From Streptomyces hygroscopicus (GTDB lineage: Bacteria; Actinomycetota; Actinomycetes; Streptomycetales; Streptomycetaceae), in NCBI RefSeq assembly GCF_026168105.1, contig NZ_LBMW01000017.1:62001-126000 (forward strand): DNA of 64,000 nucleotides. The letters are read 5' to 3'. Every line of letters starts with the position of its first letter. Position 1 is the first letter of the stretch. Under the pieces are notes generated by a model. The model saw nothing but the letters and a program-made list of their open reading frames with translations, did no database searches and had not been told where the DNA came from. A program made the position numbers and the translations under genes. Below, piece after piece: positions 24,881 to 36,242 of the stretch.

Positions 24881-25423
24881 CTAGGCCTCGTCCCGCGAGG
24901 ATGCGATCTCGGCCCGGTCGTCGATCAGTCCCGGCGGCGGGTCGATGACCGCCCGCTGCTCCTCCAGGTCGATCTCGGTGACGATCTCCTCGACGAAGGG
25001 TACGAGCACCTCGGTGCCGTCGGGGCGCTCGACGATGAAGAGGTCCTGGGACGGCAGATGGGAGATCTCCGTGATCCGGCCGATCTCCGTGCCGTCCCGG
25101 GTCACGACGTCGAGGTCGATGAGCTGGTGGTCGTAGTACTCGTCCTCGCCCTCGGGCAGCTCGTCCGGGTCGATCTCGGCGATCAGCAAGGTGTTGCGCA
25201 GCGCCTCGGCGGCGTTGCGGTCGGCGACGCCCTCGAAACGCAGAAGCAGCCGGCCGCTGTGCACGCGGCCCGTCTCGATGGTGAGCGGCCCCGCGGAGGC
25301 GGGATCCGTGAACAGTACGGCGCCGGGCGCGAGCCTAAGTTCCGGCTCGTCGGTGCGCACCTCGACGGTGACCTCGCCCTTGATTCCGTGGGCGCGGCCG
25401 ATCCGTGCCACTACCAACTGCAC
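24881..25423 (-). CDS. rimM: Ribosome maturation factor RimM
   Basis: 180 aa. N-terminal RimM domain VVARIGRAHGIKGEVTVEVRTD, then a PRC-barrel with EYYDHQLIDLDVVTRDG and VPFVEEIVTEIDLEEQRAVIDPPPGL. It binds S19 and assists 30S head assembly. It lies between khpA and trmD, abutting trmD. Confidence 0.96.
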   Translation of the reverse strand: MQLVVARIGRAHGIKGEVTVEVRTDEPELRLAPGAVLFTDPASAGPLTIETGRVHSGRLLLRFEGVADRNAAEALRNTLLIAEIDPDELPEGEDEYYDHQLIDLDVVTRDGTEIGRITEISHLPSQDLFIVERPDGTEVLVPFVEEIVTEIDLEEQRAVIDPPPGLIDDRAEIASSRDEA

Positions 25424-25452
25424 TTCTGTGGATCTCCTGTCTCAACGACCAC

Positions 25453-25486
25453 GGGCCGGGGACGGCCCAGTGGCCCTCCCCGGCCC
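25453..25486 (-). terminator. Hairpin between khpA and rimM
   Basis: GGGCCGGGGA and TCCCCGGCCC form a 10-bp stem; the loop can fold further (GGCCCAGTGGCCC). Within an operon it is probably an attenuator or mRNA-stability element. Confidence 0.6.
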
Positions 25487-25506
25487 GAGCCGGTGCTGCA
25501 TTGCGT

Positions 25507-25746
25507 TCAGCGGACGTGGTCCACGTCGACGAGGTCGACGCGGACACCACGGCCGCCGATGGCGCCCACGACGGTGCGCAGAGCGCGTGCGGTGCGGCCG
25601 TTGCGGCCGATCACCTTGCCGAGGTCGTCGGGGTGGACCCGGACCTCGAGCACCCGCCCGCGGCGCAGGTTGCGCGAGGCCACCTGCACATCGTCAGGGT
25701 TGTCGACGATGCCCTTCACGAGGTGCTCGAGAGCCTCCTCGAGCAT
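25507..25746 (-). CDS. khpA: KH-domain RNA-binding protein KhpA
   Basis: 79 aa. Single type II KH domain with the GxxG loop in VIGRNGRTARALRTVVG. KhpA pairs with KhpB/Jag in Gram-positive bacteria to bind mRNAs affecting cell elongation and division. It starts 2 nt after rpsP stops, the standard rpsP-khpA-rimM-trmD order. Confidence 0.94.
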   Translation of the reverse strand: MLEEALEHLVKGIVDNPDDVQVASRNLRRGRVLEVRVHPDDLGKVIGRNGRTARALRTVVGAIGGRGVRVDLVDVDHVR

Positions 25747-25748
25747 CC

Positions 25749-26168
25749 TCAGGCCTCGGTCGCAGAGGACTCGGCAGCGGCCTCGTCCTTCTTCTCAGCC
25801 TTCTTCTTCTGGGTGATCGCCTCACCCTTGCCCTCGTCGTCGCCGCCGAGGGCCTCGAACGACGGACGCGTGGCCTTGGGCTCGGCCACCAGCAGCGGCG
25901 CCGGGGCGGGCTCGCCCTTGAACTTCTGCCAGTCGCCGGTCTTCTTCAGGATGGCGAGCACGGGCTCGGTCGGCTGGGCGCCGACGGAGAGCCAGTACGC
26001 CACGCGCTCGGCGTTGACCTCCATGACCGACGGGTTGTACGTCGGGTGGTACTTGCCGATCTCCTCGATCGCCCGGCCGTCACGGCGGGTGCGGGAGTCT
26101 GCGACGACGATGCGGTAGTGAGGCGAACGGATCTTGCCCAGACGCTTCAGCTTGATCTTGACTGCCAC
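25749..26168 (-). CDS. rpsP: 30S ribosomal protein S16
   Basis: 139 aa. The S16 core (about 1-80) reads AVKIKLKRLGKIRSPHYRIVVADSRTRRDGRAIEEIGKYHPTYNPS. A Lys/Ala/Glu-rich C-terminal tail of about 55 residues is an actinobacterial extension. First gene of the rpsP-rplS unit. Confidence 0.97.
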   Translation of the reverse strand: MAVKIKLKRLGKIRSPHYRIVVADSRTRRDGRAIEEIGKYHPTYNPSVMEVNAERVAYWLSVGAQPTEPVLAILKKTGDWQKFKGEPAPAPLLVAEPKATRPSFEALGGDDEGKGEAITQKKKAEKKDEAAAESSATEA

Positions 26169-26477
26169 GGGAGTGGATTCTCCTGGATTTGACGTGGTTG
26201 GGCACGGCGGGACGGCCGCGTGGGGTTGCGGTACCCGAGTGCCCGACGGACGCGTCAGCCGGAGGAGAGAGGGGTCCTGTGCGGCTGTCGAGTACAGCTA
26301 GCCATTGTGCCACACCCTGCGGGCCGCCTCGGGCCGAGGGTACGTCCGGGCACGCCTGAGAGGCACCCGGCGCCGGGTCCCCCGGAGGCGTTGTCACGCC
26401 TTCCCGACGCTCAGTGGGTGCCTGTCGTGCCGTGAGCCACGGCCACGCCGAGTACGGCTGCCACGAGCAGCCGTCGC
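26169..26477. other. Intergenic region upstream of rpsP
   Basis: About 309 bp between rpsP and a SprT-like gene, both on the minus strand. It should contain the ribosomal operon promoter; a candidate lies around 26295-26320, but neither hexamer is close enough to consensus to call. No gene is seen. Confidence 0.4.
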
Positions 26478-27074
26478 TCAGCTTGCCGCCGCCCCGACCG
26501 GTTCCGGGATGCGGAACGGTTTGCCGCAGCCGCCGCACATGATCGGGGCCTGGGCCAGGACCGACGGGACGACGCGGACGTTGCGGCCGCAGTCGCAGAC
26601 CGCCTTGACGCGCACACCGCCCCCGGAGGAGCCGTGGCGGGCGGCCGGGCCGCGGAACGTACGCGCCGTGTCCGCGGCCGTGGCCGCCGTGTGCGCCTTC
26701 AGCGCGCGCTGGAGCCGCTCCATCGTCGGGCGGTAGCGCCGTTTCGCCTCGGGGTTGAGCGTGACCAGCGAGAAGCCGCTGCTCGGGTGCGGCTCCTCGG
26801 GGTGGTCCAGGCCCAGTTCCTCGGCGATCGAGAGGAATCTGCGGTTGTGATAGCGGCCGGCACGGGAGGTGTCGCGTACGCCGCGGGCGGCGGCGATGCC
26901 ATGGACTGCCTCATGGAGCAGTCGCTCGAAGGAGAGTTCGTGTCCGCAGGCGGACGACGACTCGCCGATCAGGGATTCGGGCGCGGCAAGATCTGGCAGC
27001 TCGGGGTGGTGCCGTTGAATGTCGGCCCACGCCTGCGCCAGCTCTGCGGCGAGAACAGGTGGTGTCGTGCTCAC
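26478..27074 (-). CDS. SprT-like putative zinc metalloprotein
   Basis: 198 aa from GTG 27074. An HExxH motif in LLHEAVHGIAAARGV (about 52-66), followed by RYHNRRFLSIAEELGLD, resembles the SprT-like fold in which a later His supplies the third ligand. The C-terminal domain is a zinc ribbon: VKAVCDCGRNVRVVPS then IMCGGCGKPF. This layout also fits eukaryotic SPRTN and bacterial SprT, which act on DNA-protein crosslinks, but no activity is shown. It follows no obvious partner; proS lies upstream. Confidence 0.75.
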   Translation of the reverse strand: MSTTPPVLAAELAQAWADIQRHHPELPDLAAPESLIGESSSACGHELSFERLLHEAVHGIAAARGVRDTSRAGRYHNRRFLSIAEELGLDHPEEPHPSSGFSLVTLNPEAKRRYRPTMERLQRALKAHTAATAADTARTFRGPAARHGSSGGGVRVKAVCDCGRNVRVVPSVLAQAPIMCGGCGKPFRIPEPVGAAAS

Positions 27075-27334
27075 GTAATGACAACGAGCCTGAGGGCTCC
27101 TGTGTTCCTATTCCGGGCCATCCCAAATAATTTGCACGTACCCGTCAGTTGCCGCTGATGCGTCCTGACGAGGGCGCGTGCGCCGATCTGCGGAGAAGCT
27201 TCACAGCTCATACCAAGGTGGTGCGTAGCGACGCGTACGCCCCGGGGCGTAGAGAGAGTCCGCGCGCCGGGGCGTGCGTGGCCCACCGATACGCAAGAGA
27301 TGTTTCGGTCGCGCTCGGCCGCTCTCCTCGTATC

Positions 27335-28750
27335 TCAATAAGCGCGCGCGACGACCGCGACGTTACCCGGTGTGTCGTCGGCGTCGGGGACCGACCCGTC
27401 CTCGGCGACCAGACACCGTACGGTCACCGCATGCTCGGCCAGCTTGGCCTCCCCGTCCTCACCGAGCACCGCCCATGGGATACGGGCCCAGCCGCCCGCG
27501 GCGGCCGCCTCGACTGCCTCCTCGACCGTGGCCACGTCCGCCGTACGGGACGCACGGCGCTCCCGCGACTGCTCGAGCAGCAGCGCCTGGTCCTCCTCGA
27601 GGATCCCGGGCAGCGCGCCGACCAGCGATTCGATCGCCACCGGCTCCTTGCCTCCCGGGATGCGGCGGGCCAGCATCGCCGTGCCGTTCTCCAGGTCACG
27701 GGGCCCGATCTCGATGCGCACGGGCACGCCCTTGAGCTCCCAGTCGACGGCGCGCCGGCCGAAGGGGGTGTCGGTGCGGTCGTCCACCTGGACGCGGATC
27801 CCGGCCGCCTTGAGCCGGTCGCCGACTTCGCGGACCTTGGCCAGAACCGCGTCATCGCCCTTGATCGCGAGGACGACGGCCTGGACCGGGGCGAGGTGCG
27901 GTGGCACCCGCAACCCGTCGTCGTCGCCATGGGACATGATCAGGCCACCCACCATGCGCGTGGACGAGCCCCAGGACGTCTGCCAGACGAACTCCTGCCT
28001 GCCCTCCTTCGACAGGTACTGCGTGTGGAACGCCTTGGCGAAGTTCTGGCCGAGTTCGTGGCTGGTGCCCATCTGGAGTGCCTTGCCATCGCCCATCATC
28101 CCTTCGAGGGTGAGGGTGTTGACGGCTCCGGCGAAACGCTCGCTCGCCGTCTTGCGGCCGAGCACGACGTCGATGCCGAGGACGTTGACCATGAAGTCGG
28201 CGTACACCTCCTGGTGGATGTACGCGGCGTAGTCCCGGGCGTCCTCGTATGTGGCGTGGGCGGTGTGGCCCTCCTGCCACAGGAACTCGGTCGTGCGCAG
28301 GAACACACGCGGACGCATCTCCCAACGCACCACGTTGGCCCACTGGTTGATCAGCAGCGGCAGATCGCGGTAGCTCTGCACCCACTTGGAGAAGTAGTCG
28401 TTGATGATCGTCTCGGAGGTGGGACGCACGACGACGGGCTCCTCCAGGTCCTTGCCGCCGCCGTGCGTGACGACCGCGAGCTCGGGGGCGAAACCCTCGA
28501 CGTGCTCGGCCTCCTTCGTCAGATACGACTGCGGGATGAACAGGGGGAAGTAGGCGTTCGAGGCGCCCGCGTCCTTGATGCGCGCGTCCATCTCCTGCTG
28601 CATCCGCTCCCACAGCGCATACCCGTACGGCCGGATCACCATGGTGCCGCGCACCGGCCCGTTGTCAGCCAGTTCGGCCTTGTTGATCAGGTCCTGGTAC
28701 CAGCGCGGGAAGTCGTCCGCCCGGGGCGTGAGAACGGGTGCCTTTGCCAT
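27335..28750 (-). CDS. proS: Prolyl-tRNA synthetase, archaeal/eukaryotic type
   Basis: 471 aa from ATG 28750 (MAKAPVLTPRADDFPRWYQD); the frame continues far upstream but only as non-coding sequence. Class II motifs: RGTMVIRPYGYALWERMQ (motif 1 region), RPRVFLRTTEFLWQEGHTAH (motif 2), and GLIMSHGDDDGLRVPPHLAP (motif 3 region). There is no bacterial editing (INS) domain. The final residue is Tyr (VAVVARAY), as in the Thermus enzyme where it enters the active site. Only one of the usual four zinc-binding Cys near the C terminus is present. Confidence 0.93.
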   Translation of the reverse strand: MAKAPVLTPRADDFPRWYQDLINKAELADNGPVRGTMVIRPYGYALWERMQQEMDARIKDAGASNAYFPLFIPQSYLTKEAEHVEGFAPELAVVTHGGGKDLEEPVVVRPTSETIINDYFSKWVQSYRDLPLLINQWANVVRWEMRPRVFLRTTEFLWQEGHTAHATYEDARDYAAYIHQEVYADFMVNVLGIDVVLGRKTASERFAGAVNTLTLEGMMGDGKALQMGTSHELGQNFAKAFHTQYLSKEGRQEFVWQTSWGSSTRMVGGLIMSHGDDDGLRVPPHLAPVQAVVLAIKGDDAVLAKVREVGDRLKAAGIRVQVDDRTDTPFGRRAVDWELKGVPVRIEIGPRDLENGTAMLARRIPGGKEPVAIESLVGALPGILEEDQALLLEQSRERRASRTADVATVEEAVEAAAAGGWARIPWAVLGEDGEAKLAEHAVTVRCLVAEDGSVPDADDTPGNVAVVARAY

Positions 28751-28975
28751 GGCGTGATGGTACGGGGACACCGGTACGCACCGTGAATCCATGGTCACCC
28801 AGGGGTGAGGTGCCGGGGCGCACGGACAGCGCACAAGGAGTGCCTCACACCCCCTGGACGCTTCGGCGGGCGCGGAGTTACCTGGCATACGGGGGCTACG
28901 CGGAACAGAGCGCACTTCACGGGGGCTACGCAATCGAACACAGCTGCAACTCTCGGCGGATTGGGGCGCTTTCGA

Positions 28976-29836
28976 ATGACACCTACGCTCGCGCGGCAGC
29001 ACCTCCCGCACGCGGGAGCGGCTCCGCGCGTGGACCGGCGTGCACGGGCGCGTGACTGGGCCGAGATACAGGAGCGGATGCTCGTACCGCTCTACGAGGC
29101 CGTCTACGAACGGCTCGACGTGGGCTGCGGGACACGGCTGCTGGGGCTGGGCTGCGGCGCGGGCCTCGCCCTGCTGTTGGCTGCCTCCCGGGGCGCCTCG
29201 GTCACCGGTGTCGACTCGGGCAGCCGGGAGCGGCTGGCCCTGGCGCGCGAGCGGCTGCTGCCCGCAACGCCGGGCACGCGCGCGCGTACGGGCCCCCGGA
29301 TCGTGGACGGCTCCCCGCGGGACGCCGCACCCTCTCGTGGCGAGCCGGCGTACAACCTGCTGACCGCGTTCGAGCCGGTCGGATGCGCGGCCGGCGACAC
29401 GGCGGTCCTCGCGCGACAGCTCATCGCCGCCACGCCGTTCGCCGAGCGCGGGGCGCTCGCGGTGCTCGCCGCGTGGGGTCCGCCGGAACGGTGCACCACC
29501 TCCTCCGTGCTCCGCGTCGCCACCAAGCTGGCCGATCCCGAACAGGGGACCGGCAGTTGGCGCCCGGCGCGGCGCGACGACCTGGAGGAGACCGCACAGC
29601 GCTGCGGGCTCCGGCCGGACGGATCGGGGCGGGTCGCCTGCCCCTTCGGGTACGCCGACATGGACAGCGCGCTGCGAGGGATGCTGTCGACGGGGTTGTT
29701 CGACGCCGCGATCCGGGCCACGGACCAGGAGCAGGTCGACAAGGAACTGGCGGAGGCGCTGCACCCGCACCGGCGGCCGGACGGCACGGTGTGGATGCCG
29801 AACGTGTTCCGCTACCTGATCGCGCGCATCCCCTGA
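28976..29836 (+). CDS. SAM-dependent methyltransferase
   Basis: 286 aa from ATG 28976; the frame is open further upstream but lacks coding character. Class I fold: YEAVYERLDVGCGTRLLGLGCGAGLALLLAASRGASVTGVDSG gives motif I (GLGCGAGLA) and the Asp of motif II. C-terminal half helical. Substrate unknown; the family is kept next to ftsH/proS in Streptomyces. The direct repeat GGGGGCTACGC at about 28896 and 28920 lies in its upstream region. Confidence 0.85.
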   Translation: MTPTLARQHLPHAGAAPRVDRRARARDWAEIQERMLVPLYEAVYERLDVGCGTRLLGLGCGAGLALLLAASRGASVTGVDSGSRERLALARERLLPATPGTRARTGPRIVDGSPRDAAPSRGEPAYNLLTAFEPVGCAAGDTAVLARQLIAATPFAERGALAVLAAWGPPERCTTSSVLRVATKLADPEQGTGSWRPARRDDLEETAQRCGLRPDGSGRVACPFGYADMDSALRGMLSTGLFDAAIRATDQEQVDKELAEALHPHRRPDGTVWMPNVFRYLIARIP

Positions 29837-29880
29837 ACCATCCGGACCATCGCGTGGACCATGCGGAGCATCGCACGTGA

Positions 29881-29896
29881 CCGGGGGGATCCCCGG
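29881..29896. terminator. Hairpin between convergent methyltransferase and ftsH genes
   Basis: CCGGGG-GGAT-CCCCGG, a short GC stem in the 74-bp gap between two genes facing each other; followed by a second CCCGGGG block. Confidence 0.5.
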
Positions 29897-29910
29897 ACCT
29901 CCCGGGGCGC

Positions 29911-31842
<1,932 letters not shown>

Positions 31843-32002
31843 ATATCGGACGGTACGGCACGAAGCGCACCCCGGCACGCGCTGAGGGCGCCCCTTCGAA
31901 GAGGAGCGCCCTCGGCGTCGTACAGGATCTTGCCCGAGCAGCCCTTAAGCGCGTCGCGTCAGATCATGAAGCGCGTCGCAACAACCCAGGAAGCGATTCG
32001 CG

Positions 32003-33550
32003 TCAGCCCATGAACTTCTTGAACTCGTCCGGCAGCTCGAACTCCTGACCGCTCTGCTGCGGCAGTCCGAAGGCGCCGCCGCCCTCGGCCGAGGCGGCGC
32101 GGCGCGCGGCGGCCTCCTGCTCCTGCTGCTTGCGCTTCATGGGGTTGCCGGAGCGCTGCTTGCCCTTGGCCTTCTTCGGCTGCTTCTTGCTGCGGCCGGG
32201 CCCGCCGCCCATGCCCGGGAGCCCCGGCATGCCGGGCATACCGCCCTGGGCCATGCGGGACATCATCTTGCGGGCGTCGAAGAACCGCTCGACCAGGTTC
32301 TTCACCGCGCTGACCTCGACACCGGATCCCTTGGCGATACGGGCGCGCCGGGAGCCGTTGATGATCGTCGGGTCCTGGCGCTCACCCGGGGTCATCGACT
32401 TGATGATCGCGGCCGTGCGGTCGACGTCCCGCTCGTCGATGTTGTTGATCTGGTCCTTGATCTGGCCCATCCCCGGGAGCATGCCGAGCAGCTTGGAGAT
32501 CGACCCCATCTTCCTGACCTGCTCCATCTGGGCCAGGAAGTCGTCGAGGGTGAAGTCCTGGCCCTTCTTGGACGCCAGCTTGGAGGCCATCTTCTCGGCC
32601 TCGGCCTGGCTGAAGGTCTTCTCCGCCTGCTCGATCAGGGTGAGCAGGTCACCCATGTCGAGGATGCGGGAGGCCATCCGGTCCGGGTGGAAGGCGTCGA
32701 AGTCCTCGAGCTTCTCGCCGTTCGACGCGAACATGATCGGCTTGCCGGTGACGGAGGCGATCGACAGGGCCGCACCACCGCGGGCGTCACCGTCGAGCTT
32801 GGAGAGCACCACGCCGTCGAAGCCGACGCCGTCACGGAAGGCCTCCGCCGTGTTGACGGCGTCCTGACCGATCATCGCGTCGACGACGAAGAGGATCTCG
32901 TCCGGGCGGACGGCGTCGCGGATGTCCGCGGCCTGCTGCATCATCTCCTGGTCGATGCCGAGGCGGCCGGCGGTGTCCACGATCACGATGTCGTGGACCT
33001 TGGTCCTCGCGTGCTCGACGGAGTCCCTGGCGACCTTGACCGGGTCGCCGACGCCATTGCCCGGCTCGGGCGCGAAGACGGCCACACCGGCGCGCTCGGC
33101 GACGACGCTCAGCTGGTTGACCGCGTTCGGACGCTGGAGGTCGGCGGCGACCAGGAGAGGGGAGTGGCCCTGCTCCTTGAGCCACTTGGCGAGCTTGCCG
33201 CCGAGGGTGGTCTTACCGGCACCCTGCAGACCCGCGAGCATGATCACCGTCGGGGGCTGCTTGGCGAACCGGAGGCGGCGGGTCTCGCCACCGAGGATCG
33301 TGACCAGCTCCTCGTTGACGATCTTGAGGACCTGCTGGGCCGGGTTCAGCGCCTTGGAGACCTCGGCACCGAGGGCGCGCTCCTTGATGTTCTTGATGAA
33401 GATCCGGACGACCGGCAGGGCCACGTCGGCTTCGAGGAGCGCGACACGGATCTCGCGTGCGGTGGCGTCGATGTCCGCCTCGGAGAGCCTGCCTTTCCCG
33501 CGGAGGTTTTTAAAAGTCGCGCTGAGGCGGTCGGAGAGGGTATCGAACAC
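32003..33550 (-). CDS. ffh: Signal recognition particle protein Ffh
   Basis: 515 aa from GTG 33550 (VFDTLSDRLSATFKNLRGKGRL). N domain, then GTPase with G1 GLQGAGKTTLGGKLA, DTAGRLGID, and TKLDGDARGG-like SKLDGDARGG. The M domain is Met-rich with a GMPGMPGLPGM tract and a basic KKQPKKAKGKQRS linker before a C terminus ending LPDEFKKFMG. With 4.5S RNA it targets membrane proteins to FtsY. The gap to glnD is 219 bp. Confidence 0.97.
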   Translation of the reverse strand: MFDTLSDRLSATFKNLRGKGRLSEADIDATAREIRVALLEADVALPVVRIFIKNIKERALGAEVSKALNPAQQVLKIVNEELVTILGGETRRLRFAKQPPTVIMLAGLQGAGKTTLGGKLAKWLKEQGHSPLLVAADLQRPNAVNQLSVVAERAGVAVFAPEPGNGVGDPVKVARDSVEHARTKVHDIVIVDTAGRLGIDQEMMQQAADIRDAVRPDEILFVVDAMIGQDAVNTAEAFRDGVGFDGVVLSKLDGDARGGAALSIASVTGKPIMFASNGEKLEDFDAFHPDRMASRILDMGDLLTLIEQAEKTFSQAEAEKMASKLASKKGQDFTLDDFLAQMEQVRKMGSISKLLGMLPGMGQIKDQINNIDERDVDRTAAIIKSMTPGERQDPTIINGSRRARIAKGSGVEVSAVKNLVERFFDARKMMSRMAQGGMPGMPGLPGMGGGPGRSKKQPKKAKGKQRSGNPMKRKQQEQEAAARRAASAEGGGAFGLPQQSGQEFELPDEFKKFMG

Positions 33551-33769
33551 GGCGGCGTCGGTCCTCGGGGTCGGGGTCGTTTCGGGCTGCCCTCCAGGGT
33601 ATCCGGCCCGGCGAGCAAATCGTCCACGCCCGCTGGACACTGCGTGCGAGGACACATCCCCGCGTCGGCGGGGAGCACGTAGCACGCTCGGCGTGGACGC
33701 GGGTCGACTCCGGACGACCCCCGAGGTGACGGGGATCACATCCGGAGAGCACATGGCATCACCACGAGG

Positions 33770-36217
33770 TCACGCCCGCAGCGCCTCCTCCAGCGTCTGC
33801 GCCACTGACGCCGCCTCCTCCCCCGACAAGGGCACGCCTGTGGCCGTGGTCACATAGAAGGCGTCCACGGCGTTGGACCCGAGGGTCGACACATGCGCGC
33901 TCCGCATCCGTACGCCCGACTTCTCCAGTGCCCGTCCGATCCGGAACAGCAGCCCCGGCGCGTCCTGGGCCCGTACCTCGATCACCGTGGCGTGCCGCGA
34001 GGCCGCCGGGGCGACCGTCACCCGGGGCGGGGGCGCCACCACGCCCCGGCGGCGGGGGTAGGCGGCGTCCCGCTCCGCCAGACGCGCCGCGATGTCCAGG
34101 GAGCCGTCCAGGGCCCGTACGAGGTCTGCGCGCAGCCGCGCGGCCTGGGGCAGCGAGCCGTACTCCGCGGCGACCCGCCAGTCGAGCAGCAGGACAGAGC
34201 CCTCGTGGACGCCGTCGGGCAGGTCCAGCGCCCGTAGCTCGGCCGTGCGGACGGTGAGGCGGTGCACGGCCAGCACGCCCGCCACCGCGGGCAGCACACC
34301 GGGCTGGTCCGGTACGGCGATGAGCAGTTCCACGCCGAGGGGTTCCGGTGCACCGGACGGCTCCTCGGACGGGGGCTCGGTCTGCGCGCGCAGAGCCAGC
34401 ACCGGGCCGCCCATGCGGAACGCCTCGACGGACAGCCGCTCCTGCTCGGCGGTGGGCGTCGCGGCCTCCGGTTCGGCGGGCTCGTCGCCGGCCAGCAGCG
34501 CCGCGACCCGCTTGACCAGATCGGTCACCAGCGCCCCCCGCCAGGAGGACCAGGCCGCGGGCCCGGTGGCCAGCGCGTCCGCCTCGGTCAGTGCGTGCAG
34601 GAGCTCCAGGGTGCTCTGCGAGCCGACGGCATCGGCGACCGAGCGCACGGTGGCCGGGTCCTCGAGATCACGCCGGGTCGCCGTCTCGACAAGCAGGAGA
34701 TGGTGGCGGACGAGGGTGGCGAGGACGGCGACGTCGTCGCGGTCGAAGCCGATACGGGTCGCCACGTCCCGCGCGATGATCTCGCCCGCGACGGAGTGGT
34801 CACCGGGCCAGCCCTTGCCGATGTCGTGCAGCAGCGCGGCGACCAGGAGGAGGTCGGGGCGTCCGACACGGCGGGTCAGCTCGGATGCGCGTACGGCCGT
34901 CTCGATCAGATGCCGGTCCACGGTCCACAGATGCACGGCGTTGCGCTGCGGGCGGCAGCGCACACGCTCCCAGTCGGGCAGCAGGCGGGTGATCAGCCCC
35001 TCGGCCTCGAGCGCCTCCCACACCTCCACGGTCGGGCGCCCGGAGCCCAGCAGGGTCACGAGCTGTTCCCGCGCCTCGGCGGGCCAGGGCGTGGGCAGAG
35101 GGTGCACAGCGGTGGCCATGCGCCGTACGGCGTGCAGGGAGAGCGGGAGACCGGCCTGGGCGGCAGCGGCTGCGGCGCGCAGGGGGAGCACAGGGTCGCG
35201 CTCAGGGCGCGCGGCGCGCGCGAGCACCACTTCGCCGTCCTGTTCCACCACACCTTCCGCCAGCGGGGACCGCTCCGTGACCGGCTTGCCGCCGCCCAGC
35301 ATGGCGCGCAGCCGCGGCCGCATCGCGCGCGAGCGCAGCACACGCCCCACCTCGCGCCAGGTGACATCGCTCGCGTACGCGATGAGGCGTGCCGCCTCGT
35401 ACACCTGGCGCAGCAGCGTGTCGGCGTCCAGCAGCCCGAGTTCGGCGGCGACCTGGTCCTGCTCCTGCAACGCCAGCCGGTCGGTGGCGCGCCCGGTGGT
35501 CAGATGCAGCGCGTCCCGTACGTCCAGGAGCCTGCGCCGGGCGTCCGCCAGTCCCTCGCGCGGGGCGTCCGCCAGCCAGGACGCGGCCACCGCCCGCAGG
35601 GCCGTGGCGTCGCGCAGACCGCCGCGTGCCTCCTTGAGGTCGGGCTCGAGCAGGTACTGCAGCTCGCCCTGGCGCTCGGCCCGCTCGGCGCACAGCTCCT
35701 GCAGCTCGGGGAGGCGTTTGGGCGCCTGGTTGCGCCAGTCGGCCAGCACGGCCGTTCGCAGGCCCGCGGTCAGCCCGAGGTCACCCGCCAGGTGCCGGGC
35801 GTCCAGCAGGCCGAGCTGTGCCTTGAGATCCTCGGCGGCGGTCCTGCGGGCCTCCGCGGGGGTGCGCACGGAGTGGTCGAGGGCCAGGCCCAGGTCCCAG
35901 ACGGGGTACCAGAGGCGGTCGGCGAGGGCGGCGACCGCCTTGCCGTCCCCGCCGTCGTGCAGCAGCACCAGATCGAGGTCGCTGCGCGGGGACAGCTCAC
36001 CGCGGCCGTACCCGCCGACGGCGACGAGGGAGACACCGTGCAGGCCCTCGGCGCCGGCGGCGAACAGCTCGGCGAGCCAGCCGTCCGTCAGTTCGGCCAG
36101 GGCCGCACGGCGCGGCGGCCCGGACTGCGCCCCCTCCGTGAGGAGGCGCAGCCGGGCCGCCGCGTAGCCGCTGGGTCCCGAGCCTTCTGCTTCCGTACGT
36201 ACGTCCGTACTCGTCAC
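33770..36217 (-). CDS. glnD: PII uridylyltransferase/adenylyltransferase GlnD
   Basis: 815 aa from GTG 36217, decided by AGGAG 7 nt upstream; a TTG at 36238 is rejected. N-terminal nucleotidyltransferase with GGYGRGELSPRSDLDLVLLHDG, middle GlnE-like region, HD domain LLLVAALLHDIGKGWPGDHS, and two C-terminal ACT domains (LIAVPDQPGVLPAV and VRAQDAPGLLFRIGRAL). In S. coelicolor GlnD adenylylates GlnK at Tyr51. It follows glnK by 25 nt in the amtB-glnK-glnD operon. Confidence 0.95.
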   Translation of the reverse strand: MTSTDVRTEAEGSGPSGYAAARLRLLTEGAQSGPPRRAALAELTDGWLAELFAAGAEGLHGVSLVAVGGYGRGELSPRSDLDLVLLHDGGDGKAVAALADRLWYPVWDLGLALDHSVRTPAEARRTAAEDLKAQLGLLDARHLAGDLGLTAGLRTAVLADWRNQAPKRLPELQELCAERAERQGELQYLLEPDLKEARGGLRDATALRAVAASWLADAPREGLADARRRLLDVRDALHLTTGRATDRLALQEQDQVAAELGLLDADTLLRQVYEAARLIAYASDVTWREVGRVLRSRAMRPRLRAMLGGGKPVTERSPLAEGVVEQDGEVVLARAARPERDPVLPLRAAAAAAQAGLPLSLHAVRRMATAVHPLPTPWPAEAREQLVTLLGSGRPTVEVWEALEAEGLITRLLPDWERVRCRPQRNAVHLWTVDRHLIETAVRASELTRRVGRPDLLLVAALLHDIGKGWPGDHSVAGEIIARDVATRIGFDRDDVAVLATLVRHHLLLVETATRRDLEDPATVRSVADAVGSQSTLELLHALTEADALATGPAAWSSWRGALVTDLVKRVAALLAGDEPAEPEAATPTAEQERLSVEAFRMGGPVLALRAQTEPPSEEPSGAPEPLGVELLIAVPDQPGVLPAVAGVLAVHRLTVRTAELRALDLPDGVHEGSVLLLDWRVAAEYGSLPQAARLRADLVRALDGSLDIAARLAERDAAYPRRRGVVAPPPRVTVAPAASRHATVIEVRAQDAPGLLFRIGRALEKSGVRMRSAHVSTLGSNAVDAFYVTTATGVPLSGEEAASVAQTLEEALRA

Positions 36218-36242
36218 CCAGCGACTCCTGTTCCTCAATGCC

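Noticed and set aside
22070..25816. A 1248-codon plus-strand frame
   Set aside because: It is antisense to sipX, sipW, rplS, trmD and rimM; a GC-rich shadow.
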